From Oceaniglobus roseus (GTDB taxonomy: Bacteria > Pseudomonadota > Alphaproteobacteria > Rhodobacterales > Rhodobacteraceae), in contig NZ_PNOS01000029.1 of the NCBI RefSeq assembly GCF_002869745.1, forward strand, positions 1 through 63,321: a stretch of DNA of 63,321 bases. Reading direction: 5' to 3'. Shown one piece after another: positions 18,712 to 27,384 of the stretch. A model generated the notes under the pieces. The model had not been told where the DNA came from. It was given only the letters and a program-made list of their open reading frames with translations, and searched no databases. Every line of letters starts with the position of its first letter. Position 1 is the first letter of the stretch. The translations under genes and the position numbers were made by a program.

Positions 18712-18877
18712 CGTCTAACCTTCCGAGTTTATGGCGACTTCCGCTTCGTTCTCGAATGCCGCCGGGAGGGTGCGGCTTCCGGGCCGTACCGCAGCAGCCG
18801 TGCCGGGGCGGTGGTCGTCTCCGCTCCGGCCTGGTGCGGCGCAGCTTGAAGGGTCTTCGTGTCCCGCGCGAAGATGG

Positions 18878-18906
18878 TTGCGCAAAGCGTTGGTATCGCT
18901 TATAAT
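18878..18906 (+). promoter_or_regulatory. Sigma70-like promoter facing the ABC-F gene end
   Basis: TTGCGC, a 17-bp spacer and a perfect TATAAT lie in the 200-bp gap between the MarC and ABC-F genes. It points right, so a transcript would run antisense into the 3' end of the minus-strand ABC-F gene. No plus-strand protein gene follows. Confidence 0.4.
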
Positions 18907-18913
18907 ATCGGCA

Positions 18914-20776
18914 TCACGCCGGGGCGCCTTCCAGTTTCTCCAGCGCGGTCATCCACAGGGCCTCGGCGCGTTCGGTCGCCTCCATCACCTCGGCGTACTT
19001 CTTGTTCCAGGTCTCCAGCTCGCCCACCCGAGTGTCCTCGTAGAGCGCGGGATCGGCAAGCTTGGCGGCCAGCTTGTCGCGCATCTCGGACAGCTTCTCG
19101 ACCCGGGCCTCGCATTTGCGGACCTCGGCGCGCAGGGCCATCAGCTCCTCGCGGGTATGTTCCTTGCGCTTCGGTTCCGGCTTCGCCTCCTCCTTCTTCG
19201 CCTTCTGGGCGGGGGTGTCGGCGGAGAGCAGCATCCGGCGATAGGCCTCCAGATCGTCCTCGTAGGGGGCCACGCGGCCGTCCCTCACCAGCCACAGCCG
19301 GTCGGCGACGAGCGACAGCAGGTGCATGTCGTGGGAGACGAGGATCACGGCGCCCGAATAGGCGGTCAGCGCCTCGACCAGCGCCTCGCGCGATTCCATG
19401 TCGAGGTGGTTCGTCGGCTCGTCGAGAATCAGCATGTGCGGCGCGTCGAGCGTGGCGAGCAGCAGCGACAGCCGCGCCTTCTGCCCGCCCGAAAGGCGGC
19501 CGACCACGGTTTCGGCCTGCGCGGCGGCCAGCCCGAACCCGGCGAGGCGGGCGCGGTGCTTGCCCGGCAGTTCGGCGGGGCGCAGGCGGCGGAGGTGATC
19601 GAGCGGCGTCTCCTCTGCCCGGAGCTCGTCGAGCTGGTGCTGGGCGAAATAGCCGATCCTGAGCTTGCTCGACTGGGTGAGCGAGCCCGCCATGCGTTCG
19701 AGCTTGCCCGCGAGCAGCTTCGAGAGCGTCGACTTGCCCTCGCCGTTGCGCCCCAGGAGCGCGATCCGGTCGTCCTGGTCGATCCTGAGGTTCAGCTTCG
19801 ACAGGACGGGCTTGCCGTCATAGCCGACCTGCCCGCCCTCGATGGCGACGATGGGCGGCGACAGTTCCTCGGGCTCGGGGAAGGTGAAGGCGCGAAGGGC
19901 GGCTTCCTGGGGCGTCGAGATGGTTTCCAGCTTCTCGATCATCTTGATCCGGCTCTGCGCCTGCTTGGCCTTGCTGGCCTTGGCGCGGAAGCGGTCGACG
20001 AAGCTTTGCAGGTGGGCGCGGCGCGCCTCGGTCTTGCGGCCCTGCGCCTCGGCCACGGCCAGGCGGGCGGCGCGGGTGCGGGCGAAGGCGTCGTAGTTGC
20101 CCGCGTAGAGGGTCAGCTTGCGGTCTTCGAGGTGCAGGATGTGGTTCACGGCGCGGTTCAGCAGGCCCCGGTCGTGGGAGATGACCAGCACCGAATGGGG
20201 ATACCTGCCGAGGTAGCTTTCGAGCCAGAGCGCGCCTTCGAGGTCGAGATAGTTCGTCGGCTCGTCGAGCAGCAGCAGGTCGGGCGCCGCGAAGAGGACC
20301 GCGGCGAGGGCCACGCGCATCCGCCAGCCGCCGGAGAAGGCGGAGCAGGGCATCAGCTGTTCGGCGTGGGTGAAGCCGAGGCCGCGCAGGATGCTGGCGG
20401 CGCGGGCTTCGGCGGACCAGGCGTCGATGTCGGCGAGGCGGGTCTGGATCTCGGCGATGCGGGTGCCGTCGGTGGCGGTCTCGGATTCCGCCAGCAGCGA
20501 CGCGCGTTCGGTGTCGGCGGCCAGCACGGTGTCGATCAGCGACACCTCGCTGCCGGGCACCTCCTGCGCGACGCCGCCGATGCGGGCCTTGGCGGGCACG
20601 CGGATGTCGCCGCCTTCCAGCACGAGCTGCCCGCGGATCAGGTTGAAGAGCGTCGTCTTGCCGGTGCCGTTCCGCCCGACGATGCCGACCTTGTGGCCCG
20701 CGGGAATCTGGGCGCTGGCCCCTTCGAACAGGGGACGGCCTTCGACGGAATAGGTGATGTTCTCGATGCTGAGCAT
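18914..20776 (-). CDS. ABC-F family ATPase (translation factor type)
   Basis: A 620-residue soluble protein with two ABC ATPase domains and no TM helices. Walker A motifs are GRNGTGKTT (about residue 36) and GRNGEGKST. Signature motifs are FSGGWRMRV and LSGGQKARLS, with Walker B LLLDEPTNYLD and LILDEPTNHLD. The linker between domains is Ala/Lys/Arg-rich helical (the P-site tRNA interaction motif in ABC-F proteins). The C-terminal ~90 residues are a Lys/Glu-rich coiled coil. It resembles the YheS/Uup branch. ABC-F proteins act on the ribosomal E site rather than as transporters; the precise role here is not known. Confidence 0.92.
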   Translation of the reverse strand: MLSIENITYSVEGRPLFEGASAQIPAGHKVGIVGRNGTGKTTLFNLIRGQLVLEGGDIRVPAKARIGGVAQEVPGSEVSLIDTVLAADTERASLLAESETATDGTRIAEIQTRLADIDAWSAEARAASILRGLGFTHAEQLMPCSAFSGGWRMRVALAAVLFAAPDLLLLDEPTNYLDLEGALWLESYLGRYPHSVLVISHDRGLLNRAVNHILHLEDRKLTLYAGNYDAFARTRAARLAVAEAQGRKTEARRAHLQSFVDRFRAKASKAKQAQSRIKMIEKLETISTPQEAALRAFTFPEPEELSPPIVAIEGGQVGYDGKPVLSKLNLRIDQDDRIALLGRNGEGKSTLSKLLAGKLERMAGSLTQSSKLRIGYFAQHQLDELRAEETPLDHLRRLRPAELPGKHRARLAGFGLAAAQAETVVGRLSGGQKARLSLLLATLDAPHMLILDEPTNHLDMESREALVEALTAYSGAVILVSHDMHLLSLVADRLWLVRDGRVAPYEDDLEAYRRMLLSADTPAQKAKKEEAKPEPKRKEHTREELMALRAEVRKCEARVEKLSEMRDKLAAKLADPALYEDTRVGELETWNKKYAEVMEATERAEALWMTALEKLEGAPA

Positions 20777-20827
20777 GGGCGCGGTGTGCGTCAGGCGGGG
20801 CTGTCTGTCAACGCGGGTTTGCGGCGC

Positions 20828-21469
20828 TCACCCGGGCGGAGTCTCGGGCGGCGTCTCGGGCGGGATCGTGCCGGTCCATTCGGTTTCGATCCGGACGGTC
20901 ACGGTGTCGCTGACGCCGAACTGCGTGCCCACCGGCGGCACGCCCTGGCCCATCCCGAAGGCCGAGCGCAGGAACGTCCCCGTCGCCGAGAAGCCGAGGC
21001 GGGGGCCGGGTTCATAGGGGGGGCCGGGCCAGGCGCCGTTGAAGGTGGCGTGGAGCGTCACGGGCTGTTCGGTGCCGCGGAAGGTCAGCAGGCCCTCGAT
21101 CGTCGCGGCCTCGCCGTCGGGGATGATCGCGGTTGAGCGATAGGTGATCTCGGGGTGGGCTTCGGCATCCAGCCAGTCGGGGCCGAGCAGCATCTCGCGG
21201 AAGCCTTCGGGCGGCTTCGGGATGTCGAGGGAGCCGGTGGAGATGGTGACGGAAAGCTGCGCCTCCTGCGGCGCGGCGGTGTCGAGTTCCAGCGTGCCCG
21301 CTATCTCGTCGAAGGTCGCGGTGAAGCGGGAAAAGCCGAGGTGGTCGAGCGAGAACACGACGGTGCTGTGCGCGGGGTCGAGCGTGTAGGTCTGCGCCGG
21401 GTACCCGGGCGCGCCCTGCGCGGCGGCGTGGCTGGCAAGGAGGGCGGCGGCAAGGGGGAGGAGGCGCAT
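20828..21469 (-). CDS. YceI-family periplasmic lipocalin-like protein
   Basis: A 213-residue exported protein with a signal peptide (MRLLPLAAALLASHAAAQG) and the YceI beta-barrel pattern: YTLDPAHSTVVFSLDHLGFSRF at the N-terminus, then LDIPKPPEGFREMLLGPDWLD and FLRSAFGMG near the end. The family binds polyprenyl-type or amphiphilic molecules in an extended barrel; the physiological ligand here is unknown. A Pro/Glu tail (TIPPETPPETPPG) follows the barrel. The ATG at 21469 fits the signal peptide. It is divergent from ndk with a 232-bp gap. Confidence 0.9.
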   Translation of the reverse strand: MRLLPLAAALLASHAAAQGAPGYPAQTYTLDPAHSTVVFSLDHLGFSRFTATFDEIAGTLELDTAAPQEAQLSVTISTGSLDIPKPPEGFREMLLGPDWLDAEAHPEITYRSTAIIPDGEAATIEGLLTFRGTEQPVTLHATFNGAWPGPPYEPGPRLGFSATGTFLRSAFGMGQGVPPVGTQFGVSDTVTVRIETEWTGTIPPETPPETPPG

Positions 21470-21701
21470 GGCGGGCTCGCTTCGGACATGGGTCGGGTGC
21501 GACCTTAGCGGCCGTTCGCGCCCGCGCAACGAAACCTTCGCGGTCGGCGAGATGGCGCCGGGGGCAGGGGGGCGAGGGAACGGCCGTGGCCGTGGCCCGC
21601 GCCCGGTCCTGTGCCCTTCCTTTCACCGACTCCCCATGCTAGCAGGGCGCGCAAATTGCGGGCGGGCATAGGGTCCGCCCAGAGCGAGAAAGAGGATTTC
21701 C

Positions 21702-22124
21702 ATGGCCACCGAGCGCACGCTGTCGATCATCAAGCCCGACGCCACCCGCCGCAACCTGACCGGCAAGATCAACGCCAAGTTCGAGGATGCGGGCCTCCGG
21801 ATCATCGCGCAGAAGCGGATCCACCTGACGAAGGCGCAGGCCGGCAAGTTCTATGCCGTCCACTCGGAGCGTCCGTTCTACGACGAGCTGTGCGAGTTCA
21901 TGGCGAGCGAGCCGGTCGTCGTGCAGGTGCTGGAGGGCGAGGGCGCCATCAGCAAGAACCGCGAAGTGATGGGCGCGACCAACCCCGCCGATGCCGCGCC
22001 GGGCACGATCCGCGCCGAGTTCGCCGAATCGGTCGGCGAGAACTCTGTCCACGGTTCGGACGCGCCGGAGACGGCGGCCGAAGAGATCTCGTTCTTCTTC
22101 TCGGGTCTCGAACTGGTCGGCTGA
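21702..22124 (+). CDS. ndk: Nucleoside diphosphate kinase
   Basis: A 140-residue enzyme transferring the gamma phosphate of ATP to NDPs through a phospho-histidine. The active-site segment is [14 protein letters not shown], with His117. Start [18 protein letters not shown] is the family signature. Normal length. Ribosome site AGAGGAT lies 6-12 nt upstream. A GC-only palindrome after the stop may end transcription against the convergent methyltransferase gene. Confidence 0.98.
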   Translation: MATERTLSIIKPDATRRNLTGKINAKFEDAGLRIIAQKRIHLTKAQAGKFYAVHSERPFYDELCEFMASEPVVVQVLEGEGAISKNREVMGATNPADAAPGTIRAEFAESVGENSVHGSDAPETAAEEISFFFSGLELVG

Positions 22125-22148
22125 GCCGGTCCGACATGACATCGCCTT

Positions 22149-22164
22149 CGGCCCCGCGGGGCCG
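22149..22164. terminator. GC palindrome between ndk and methyltransferase
   Basis: CGGCCCCGCGGGGCCG is a perfect 16-bp palindrome in the 46-bp gap between two convergent genes. No T-run follows, so its role as terminator is inferred from position. Confidence 0.45.
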
Positions 22165-22170
22165 GGGCGT

Positions 22171-23427
22171 TCAGGCCTTGCGGGCAGCCATGGCGAGCCC
22201 CGCGACGGGCTTGAAGAACTCGGTGCGCAGCGCATCGCGCAACAGCGCCTCGACCGAGGCGAACCCGGTCTTCTGCAGAACCTCCCTGAGGTAGGGTTCG
22301 GAGTGGCTGATCCGCCCCGAGGGCGTGACGGCATAGCCGTCGCCCTGCTGTTTCTCCTCCACCGTGAACACGAACCGCCCGCCCGGGTTCAGCACGTCGA
22401 AGATGTTGGTGAACGTCCGGGTGAGGTCGGGGATGTAGACCAGCACGTCGGCGCAGACGACAAGGTCGAAGGTGCCCTGCGGATAGGTCTCGGCCGCGGC
22501 GAGATCGGTGCGGGTCAGCAGGTCGTAGCTGTTCTTTGCGCGGCATTTCTCAAGCATCCCGATGGACAGGTCGTTGCCGTGCAGCAGCTTCGCGTAGGGC
22601 CGCAGGAACGGCGCGCAGAGCCCGGTGCCGCAGCCCGCGTCGAGCACGTCGAGACGGACATCGGCGGGCAGGGCGATCTCCTTCAGGATGCGGTCGATCA
22701 TGGCCGGGCCGTTGTTCTGGATCGCGGCGAGGTTCTGGTCGTAGGTCTCGGCGAAGCCGTCGAACAGCATCACGGCATCGGCGCGCTGCGAGTCGGGATC
22801 GGTGCGGCCGTGCAGGGCGTCGTCGATGCGCCGCAACACGCGCCTGTCGCGGTCGTCGCGCACCGCCGCGCGGGCGCGGTCGACGAGGCGCAGGGCGTCC
22901 TCGTGGCGGCCGAATGTGGCGAGCATCTTGATGATGCCGCCGAGGAACACCACCGGGTCGGACGATGCGGCCAGCACCGGCTCGACATCGAAGCCGCCCG
23001 GCGGATAGGCGTCGGTGCGCAGCGTCGCCATGTAGCAGAAGCGCAGGGCGTCGGGGTCGGCGGGCGTGCGGGCCAGCGCGGCCGTCCCGAGTTCGACCGC
23101 CCGCGCGCCAAGCCCGAGCTCGAGGCAGATCGCCGCGACCTCGCGCAGCGCCTCGACGTTGTCGCCGTGATCCCGCAGGGTCTTGTCGGCGACCTGCAGA
23201 AGCCCCGCGCGCACCTGGTCGGCGATGCCGTCCTGTCCGAGCTCGCGCAGCAGCTGTTCGATCTTGATGCCCATGGGCACGGGGACGTCCGGCGACCTGA
23301 GCGCGGCGATGCAGGCTTCGGTGGCGGCGGACGTGTCGCCGTTCCGGGCCAGCGCCCGGGCGCGCGCCACGTGGGCAGCGCAGCTTGTCGGCGCGGGCGT
23401 CTCGGCGGTTTCGGCAGGCTCGGTCAT
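22171..23427 (-). CDS. TPR-containing SAM-dependent methyltransferase
   Basis: A 418-residue protein. Residues ~15-215 are Ala/Leu-rich helical repeats of TPR type. Residues ~220-400 are a class I methyltransferase with motif I VLDAGCGTGLCAPFL and the acidic motif II/IV region FDLVVCADVLVYIPDL. The ATG at 23427 has GGAGGAG 8 nt upstream. TPR plus methyltransferase proteins of this type often modify small molecules or proteins, but the substrate cannot be told here. It is convergent with ndk and 85 bp downstream of the TfoX-like gene on the same strand. Confidence 0.85.
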   Translation of the reverse strand: MTEPAETAETPAPTSCAAHVARARALARNGDTSAATEACIAALRSPDVPVPMGIKIEQLLRELGQDGIADQVRAGLLQVADKTLRDHGDNVEALREVAAICLELGLGARAVELGTAALARTPADPDALRFCYMATLRTDAYPPGGFDVEPVLAASSDPVVFLGGIIKMLATFGRHEDALRLVDRARAAVRDDRDRRVLRRIDDALHGRTDPDSQRADAVMLFDGFAETYDQNLAAIQNNGPAMIDRILKEIALPADVRLDVLDAGCGTGLCAPFLRPYAKLLHGNDLSIGMLEKCRAKNSYDLLTRTDLAAAETYPQGTFDLVVCADVLVYIPDLTRTFTNIFDVLNPGGRFVFTVEEKQQGDGYAVTPSGRISHSEPYLREVLQKTGFASVEALLRDALRTEFFKPVAGLAMAARKA

Positions 23428-23512
23428 GGGCGCTCCTCCGCGGGCGGTGGTTGCCGTAAGGGAAGCGCAAACCGGGCGGCCCCGCCACCCCTTTCTGCGC
23501 GCTGCGCCGAGG

Positions 23513-23842
23513 TCAGGGGCGCGGACGCACGCCGATGCGGTCCAGCTCCGCCTCGAGCGCGGCGCGCCCCGCATCGTGGCCGCGCGCCTTCAGGGCGTCG
23601 AATCGGGCGCGCAGGGCGGCCTTCTCGGCGCCCTTGCAGTCGTTCCAGGGGCGGCCCTGAAGCCCCATCTCGATCACGTAGTAGGCGATGAAATGCGGCC
23701 GGTGCCCGTGTTCGAGCAGCCGGAGATAGGCGGCATCGGTCCCGAGGGCGCGCAGGGTCTCGGCGCTGTCGATACCGACGGCGGCAAAGGCCCGCTCCAT
23801 GGCGGGACCGAGGTTGCGGATGCTCGAGACGGGATCGGCCAT
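23513..23842 (-). CDS. TfoX C-terminal domain protein
   Basis: A 109-residue protein consisting only of a TfoX/Sxy C-terminal helical domain: SSIRNLGPAMERAFAAVGI, then ETLRALGTDAAYLRLLE and IEMGLQGRPWNDC. In gammaproteobacteria TfoX is a competence regulator, but its N-terminal domain is absent here and stand-alone C-terminal domains have no proven role. It precedes the TPR methyltransferase gene on the same strand. Confidence 0.88.
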   Translation of the reverse strand: MADPVSSIRNLGPAMERAFAAVGIDSAETLRALGTDAAYLRLLEHGHRPHFIAYYVIEMGLQGRPWNDCKGAEKAALRARFDALKARGHDAGRAALEAELDRIGVRPRP

Positions 23843-23880
23843 GGCACCAGACTAGGGTGCCGAGGACCGGTCCGGAAGTC

Positions 23881-23985
23881 TCAGATCGCGGCCCAGTCGC
23901 TGAACGACACCGGGCCGGTCGGGGCCGGGGTCGGTTGCGGAGCTTGTGCCGGGGCGGGTGCGGGGCGGGGTTTGGAACTGGCCAT
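23881..23985 (-). CDS. Candidate 34-residue Pro/Ala-rich small protein
   Basis: A short frame ATG 23985 to TGA 23881 encodes a protein that starts MASSKPRPAPAPAQAPQ, continues as an Ala/Pro/Thr/Gln low-complexity stretch and ends with a distinct hydrophobic cap, PVSFSDWAAI. The ribosome site is weak (AGAAGAC about 8-14 nt upstream). It sits alone in a ~385-bp gap upstream of the TfoX-like gene, same strand. The non-random split into proline-rich stem and aromatic C-terminal tip suggests it could be a real microprotein binding a partner by its tail. It matches nothing I recognise. Confidence 0.35.
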   Translation of the reverse strand: MASSKPRPAPAPAQAPQPTPAPTGPVSFSDWAAI

Positions 23986-24103
23986 GGTACTTTGTCTTCT
24001 GCTGCGGGACGATCCCCCGAGGATGCCCCTCCATTTTGCCTCTATTGCGGCGAGTTCAATCCCATTTTCGGGCGATCCCGCACAAGTGAGCAGATCGCCC
24101 CGG

Positions 24104-24125
24104 CCTGTGGAAAACCCGCCACAGG
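24104..24125. other. 7-bp hairpin in intergenic gap
   Basis: CCTGTGG-AAAACCCG-CCACAGG is an inverted repeat with an 8-nt loop in the gap between the small-protein candidate and the exported hypothetical gene. It could be a terminator of the latter or a regulator site. The rest of 23986-24227 holds nothing I can identify. Confidence 0.35.
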
Positions 24126-24227
24126 TGCCCCCGCGTCACCTGCACGGCAATTCATCGCCATCACGCGAATGAGAGCGTCGGGGCCGGTCGTGACCGCCGA
24201 CCTCCCGCGATGCCGTCCGACTCGGTG

Positions 24228-24872
24228 TCAGGCCGAGCGCAGCAGGACCTTGTTGCTCTCCAGCGCCTCGGCGATCTGGGTATAGGCGACCTTGCGCCGC
24301 TCCGAGCGTTCGGCGCTGCGCAGCAGGAGCGTCTGGCCTTCCTCGACGATCTGCGCCGCGCGGACCCGGGCGGCCTTGGTGCGCGCGCGGTCGATCGGCA
24401 CGATCGGCCGGCTGCTGGCGTGGGCCGTCTTGGTCCCGGCCAGCTGCGCGGGCTGCGCATCGGCCGCCCGATTCGCCGCGGCAAGGCCGCGCAGGCGCTT
24501 CGAGGTCTGCTCGATGGCCTGGCGCGCCCCGGCATATTCGCCGTTGCGCGCCATCGTCGAGGCGACCTGTTCGTACTGGTCGGCCAGGCAGTCGACCTCG
24601 TACCGCCGGTCGGGCAGCTTCGAGCAGAACGCACCGATGCTCTGGACCAGGAAAACGATCTGTTCCGTCGCGAGATTGGTGATGCGGTTGAACGAGACGC
24701 CCGCGCCCCCGGGGCGAATCAGGCTGCCCGCCCCGCCGATGGTCGCGCTTGCGCCCCCCCGCGACTGCGCCTGCGCATCCTGCGGGACACCTGTCGCAAC
24801 GACGAGGGTCGTGGCGACGATTGCGCAACCGGTTGCGATACAGCCGAAAACCAGCTTCGGTGTCTGGGTCAT
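24228..24872 (-). CDS. Exported hypothetical protein
   Basis: A 214-residue protein with an N-terminal signal (LVFGCIATGCAIVATTLVV, cleavage near AQAQS). The mature part is a short Gly/Ser-rich stretch followed by long amphipathic helices rich in Ala/Arg/Glu (for example DCLADQYEQVASTMARNGEY and RVRAAQIVEEGQTLLLR), so probably a helical periplasmic protein. Two Cys (in GAFCSK and VDCLAD) could form a disulfide. The ATG at 24872 has a perfect AAGGAGG 7 nt upstream. No family recognised. It lies between the small-protein candidate and the CAT tRNA. Confidence 0.8.
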   Translation of the reverse strand: MTQTPKLVFGCIATGCAIVATTLVVATGVPQDAQAQSRGGASATIGGAGSLIRPGGAGVSFNRITNLATEQIVFLVQSIGAFCSKLPDRRYEVDCLADQYEQVASTMARNGEYAGARQAIEQTSKRLRGLAAANRAADAQPAQLAGTKTAHASSRPIVPIDRARTKAARVRAAQIVEEGQTLLLRSAERSERRKVAYTQIAEALESNKVLLRSA

Positions 24873-25080
24873 CTGGGCCTCCTTCCAGCACCAACGCACC
24901 TCTCGCGATCCCCCTGGACCGGCCTCCCTGGGCACGATGACGACAAGGCCAGTTTGCCGCTCCGACGGATGGCGATCAAGGGTGATGAGGCTCATATGCG
25001 GAGCAGATGCGCCCGACCCGCGAACCGGAACGCCGTTCCTCCCTGCGATGCGCAGATGCGTTCCGGCACGGTGCGGTTCT

Positions 25081-25157
25081 TGGTAGGCCCGGCAGGACTT
25101 GAACCCGCAACCAAAGCGTTATGAGCGCTCTGCTCTAACCAATTGAGCTACAGGCCC
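25081..25157 (-). tRNA. tRNA with CAT anticodon (Ile2 or elongator Met)
   Basis: A 77-nt cloverleaf with encoded CCA. The acceptor GGGCCTG pairs with CGGGCCT. D arm GCTCAATTGGTTAGAGC, anticodon loop CTCATAA, T arm GCGGG-TTCAAGT-CCTGC. The C4-G69 and C5-G68 pairs are known recognition elements for TilS, which makes lysidine-34, so tRNA-Ile2 is possible. A generic scanner would call tRNA-Met. A Met/Ile2 decision needs comparison with the other CAT tRNAs of the genome. Confidence 0.9.
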
Positions 25158-25191
25158 GCTGTCCCTCGGAGTAGCAGAGCCGCCGGGCCGG

Positions 25192-25467
25192 TCAAGACTC
25201 GATGAGGTTGAACGCCTCCATGGTGCCGAGCGGCGCGGTGCCCAGCACCTGGCCGAGCACCACCATCTTGCGTCGCTCGTCGGCGGTGAAGGTCGCGGGG
25301 TCGCCGTCGATCTCGGCCATGGCGCGCAGGCCGATGGTGTCGAGGTCGGGCGCATCGAGGGTGGCGGGGTGGACGGGGTCCATCTGGAGCGCGTCAAGCG
25401 CCGCGCCGACGGGCAGCATCAGGAGCGCTGTGCCGGTGACAGCGGCGGTCAGGGTGCGTCTGATCAT
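25192..25467 (-). CDS. Small exported hypothetical protein
   Basis: A 91-residue protein with a signal peptide ([26 protein letters not shown]). The mature part of ~65 residues is acidic at first ([17 protein letters not shown]), then has a helix [18 protein letters not shown]-like stretch and ends NLIES. No cysteines remain after cleavage and no motif was recognised. It sits just downstream of the CAT tRNA on the same strand and is divergent from purM. Function unknown. Confidence 0.7.
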   Translation of the reverse strand: MIRRTLTAAVTGTALLMLPVGAALDALQMDPVHPATLDAPDLDTIGLRAMAEIDGDPATFTADERRKMVVLGQVLGTAPLGTMEAFNLIES

Positions 25468-25657
25468 CTGTCGATCCTCAAAGTCCTGCCCTTGTTTCAG
25501 GGCGTTGCCTGGGATCCGAACGCGATGGGGGCTGATTCGTTCCGCCCGGTTGCCGGTGCGGGCCTTCTCCGGCGTTGCGGCGCGGATGGGGATCGTCTAT
25601 CCCCGCGCCGATCATGGGCGCCGTCGCTGCGGCGCCGCGGGCCAGTGGGGGCGGGCG

Positions 25658-26704
25658 ATGGAGACGGGCAGGAACGGTCTGACCTATGCCGAGGCGGGGG
25701 TGGACATCGACGCGGGCAACGCGCTGGTCGAGCGGATCAAGCCGGCGGCGAAATCGACCGACCGGGCAGGGGTCATGGCGGGGCTCGGCGGGTTCGGCGG
25801 GCTGTTCGACCTGAAGGCGGCGGGATTTTCCGATCCCGTCCTGGTGGCGGCGACAGACGGCGTGGGCACCAAGCTCCGCATCGCCATCGACACGGGCCAC
25901 ATGGACGGCGTGGGCGTCGACCTGGTGGCGATGTGCGTGAACGACCTGATCTGCCAGGGCGCGGAGCCGCTGTTCTTCCTCGACTACTTCGCCACCGGCA
26001 AGCTGGAGCTCGACCAAGCGGCCCGGGTGATCGAGGGGATCGCGCGGGGCTGCGCGGCCTCGGGCTGCGCGCTGATCGGCGGCGAGACGGCCGAGATGCC
26101 GGGCATGTACCACGGCGGCGACTTCGACCTCGCGGGCTTCGCCGTGGGCGCGATGGAGCGCGGCGCGGCGCTGCCCTCCGGGGTGGCCGCGGGCGACGTG
26201 CTGCTCGGCCTCGCCTCGGACGGGGTGCATTCCAACGGCTACTCGCTGGTGCGCCGGATCGTCGAGGTCTCGGGGCTGTCCTGGGACGCCGACAGTCCCT
26301 TCGGGGAGGGAACGCTCGGCGCGGCGCTGCTGACGCCGACTCGGCTCTACGTGCGCCCGGTGCTGGAGGCACTGCGCGCCAGGGGCGTGCATGGCCTCGC
26401 CCACATCACCGGCGGCGGGCTGACCGAGAACCTGCCGCGGGTGCTGCCCGAAGGATGCGGCGCGACGGTGGACCTCGGGGCTTGGCAGCTGCCGCCGGTG
26501 TTCCGCTGGCTGACCGAAACCGGCGGGCTGGCGCAGGCCGAACTGCTGAAGACCTTCAACGCCGGGATCGGCATGGTGGCCGTGGTCGCGCCCGAACGGG
26601 CCGACGCGCTGGAGGCCCTGCTCGGTGACGCGGGCGAGACGGTGTGCCGCCTCGGCCATGTGACCGAAGGGCAGGGCGTGCGCTACGAGGGCCGCCTGAC
26701 GTGA
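25658..26704 (+). CDS. purM: Phosphoribosylformylglycinamidine cyclo-ligase (AIR synthetase)
   Basis: A 348-residue enzyme closing the imidazole ring in purine synthesis (FGAM + ATP to AIR). Typical PurM motifs are [33 protein letters not shown] (nucleotide/metal loop), [21 protein letters not shown]-like and [12 protein letters not shown], quoted in part. Length normal. The ATG at 25658 gives the conserved N-terminus; no strong ribosome site is seen. The stop overlaps the purN GTG (26701-26704). The 190 bp upstream contains no recognised riboswitch. Confidence 0.97.
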   Translation: METGRNGLTYAEAGVDIDAGNALVERIKPAAKSTDRAGVMAGLGGFGGLFDLKAAGFSDPVLVAATDGVGTKLRIAIDTGHMDGVGVDLVAMCVNDLICQGAEPLFFLDYFATGKLELDQAARVIEGIARGCAASGCALIGGETAEMPGMYHGGDFDLAGFAVGAMERGAALPSGVAAGDVLLGLASDGVHSNGYSLVRRIVEVSGLSWDADSPFGEGTLGAALLTPTRLYVRPVLEALRARGVHGLAHITGGGLTENLPRVLPEGCGATVDLGAWQLPPVFRWLTETGGLAQAELLKTFNAGIGMVAVVAPERADALEALLGDAGETVCRLGHVTEGQGVRYEGRLT

Positions 26705-27303
26705 AGCGGGTCGCGATCCTGCTTTCGGGCGGCGGGTCGAACATGGTGAAGCTGGTCGAGAGCATGACCGGCGACCACCCCGCGCGCCCGGTGCTGGTGC
26801 TGTCGAACGATCCCGCCGCAGGCGGGCTGTCGCGGGCCGCCGAGCGCGGTGTGCCGACGGCGGCCGTCGATCACCGGCCGTTCCGGGGCGACCGCACGGC
26901 CTTCGAGGAGGTGCTGCACGCCCGCCTGCTGGAGGCCGCGCCCGACATCCTCTGCCTCGCCGGCTTCATGCGGATCCTGACCGCGGGCTTCATCGACCGC
27001 TGGCAGGGGCGGATGCTGAACATCCACCCCTCGCTCCTGCCGAAATACCGTGGGCTGCACACCCATGCCCGGGCGCTCGCGGCGGGCGAGACCGAGGCGG
27101 GCTGCACCGTGCACGAGGTGACGGCCGATCTCGACGACGGGCCGCTTAGGGGGCAGGCGCGGGTGCCGGTGCTGCCCGGCGACACGGCCGAGGTGCTGGC
27201 GGCGCGGGTGCTGGCGGCCGAACACCTGCTCTACCCCGCGGTGCTGCGGCGTTTCGCGGCCGGGGACCTGACGCCGGTCCGGCTCGACAGTGCGGCGGGC
27301 TGA
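26701..27303 (+). CDS. purN: Phosphoribosylglycinamide formyltransferase
   Basis: A 200-residue enzyme transferring formyl from 10-formyl-THF to GAR. Signature [16 protein letters not shown] (His109) and [16 protein letters not shown] with the catalytic Asp in LDDGP. N-terminal Rossmann start [16 protein letters not shown] start overlaps the purM stop as GTGA, the usual purM-purN coupling. Arg-Gly after the DDGP (PLRGQ) replaces the more common aliphatic pair, a minor variation. Confidence 0.97.
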   Translation: MKRVAILLSGGGSNMVKLVESMTGDHPARPVLVLSNDPAAGGLSRAAERGVPTAAVDHRPFRGDRTAFEEVLHARLLEAAPDILCLAGFMRILTAGFIDRWQGRMLNIHPSLLPKYRGLHTHARALAAGETEAGCTVHEVTADLDDGPLRGQARVPVLPGDTAEVLAARVLAAEHLLYPAVLRRFAAGDLTPVRLDSAAG

Positions 27304-27384
27304 GGGCGGTTTGGCTTCCCTTCCGCCGCCAATGTGCCTATCACGGGCGGAACGCGGGGCAGAGAGCGGACGAAGCTGGGCCGA

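Noticed and set aside
18731-21136. 801-residue plus-strand frame over the ABC-F gene
   Set aside because: Antisense shadow with no domain and no ribosome site; the ABC-F gene beneath it has all motifs.
23852-24034. 60-residue minus-strand frame MEGHPRGIVPQQ
   Set aside because: It overlaps the better-shaped 34-residue frame in another phase and has no ribosome site or pattern.
24210-25124. Plus-strand frame ending GPAGLEPATKAL at the CAT tRNA
   Set aside because: GLEPATK-type endings are the translated complement of a tRNA T arm, a known artefact.
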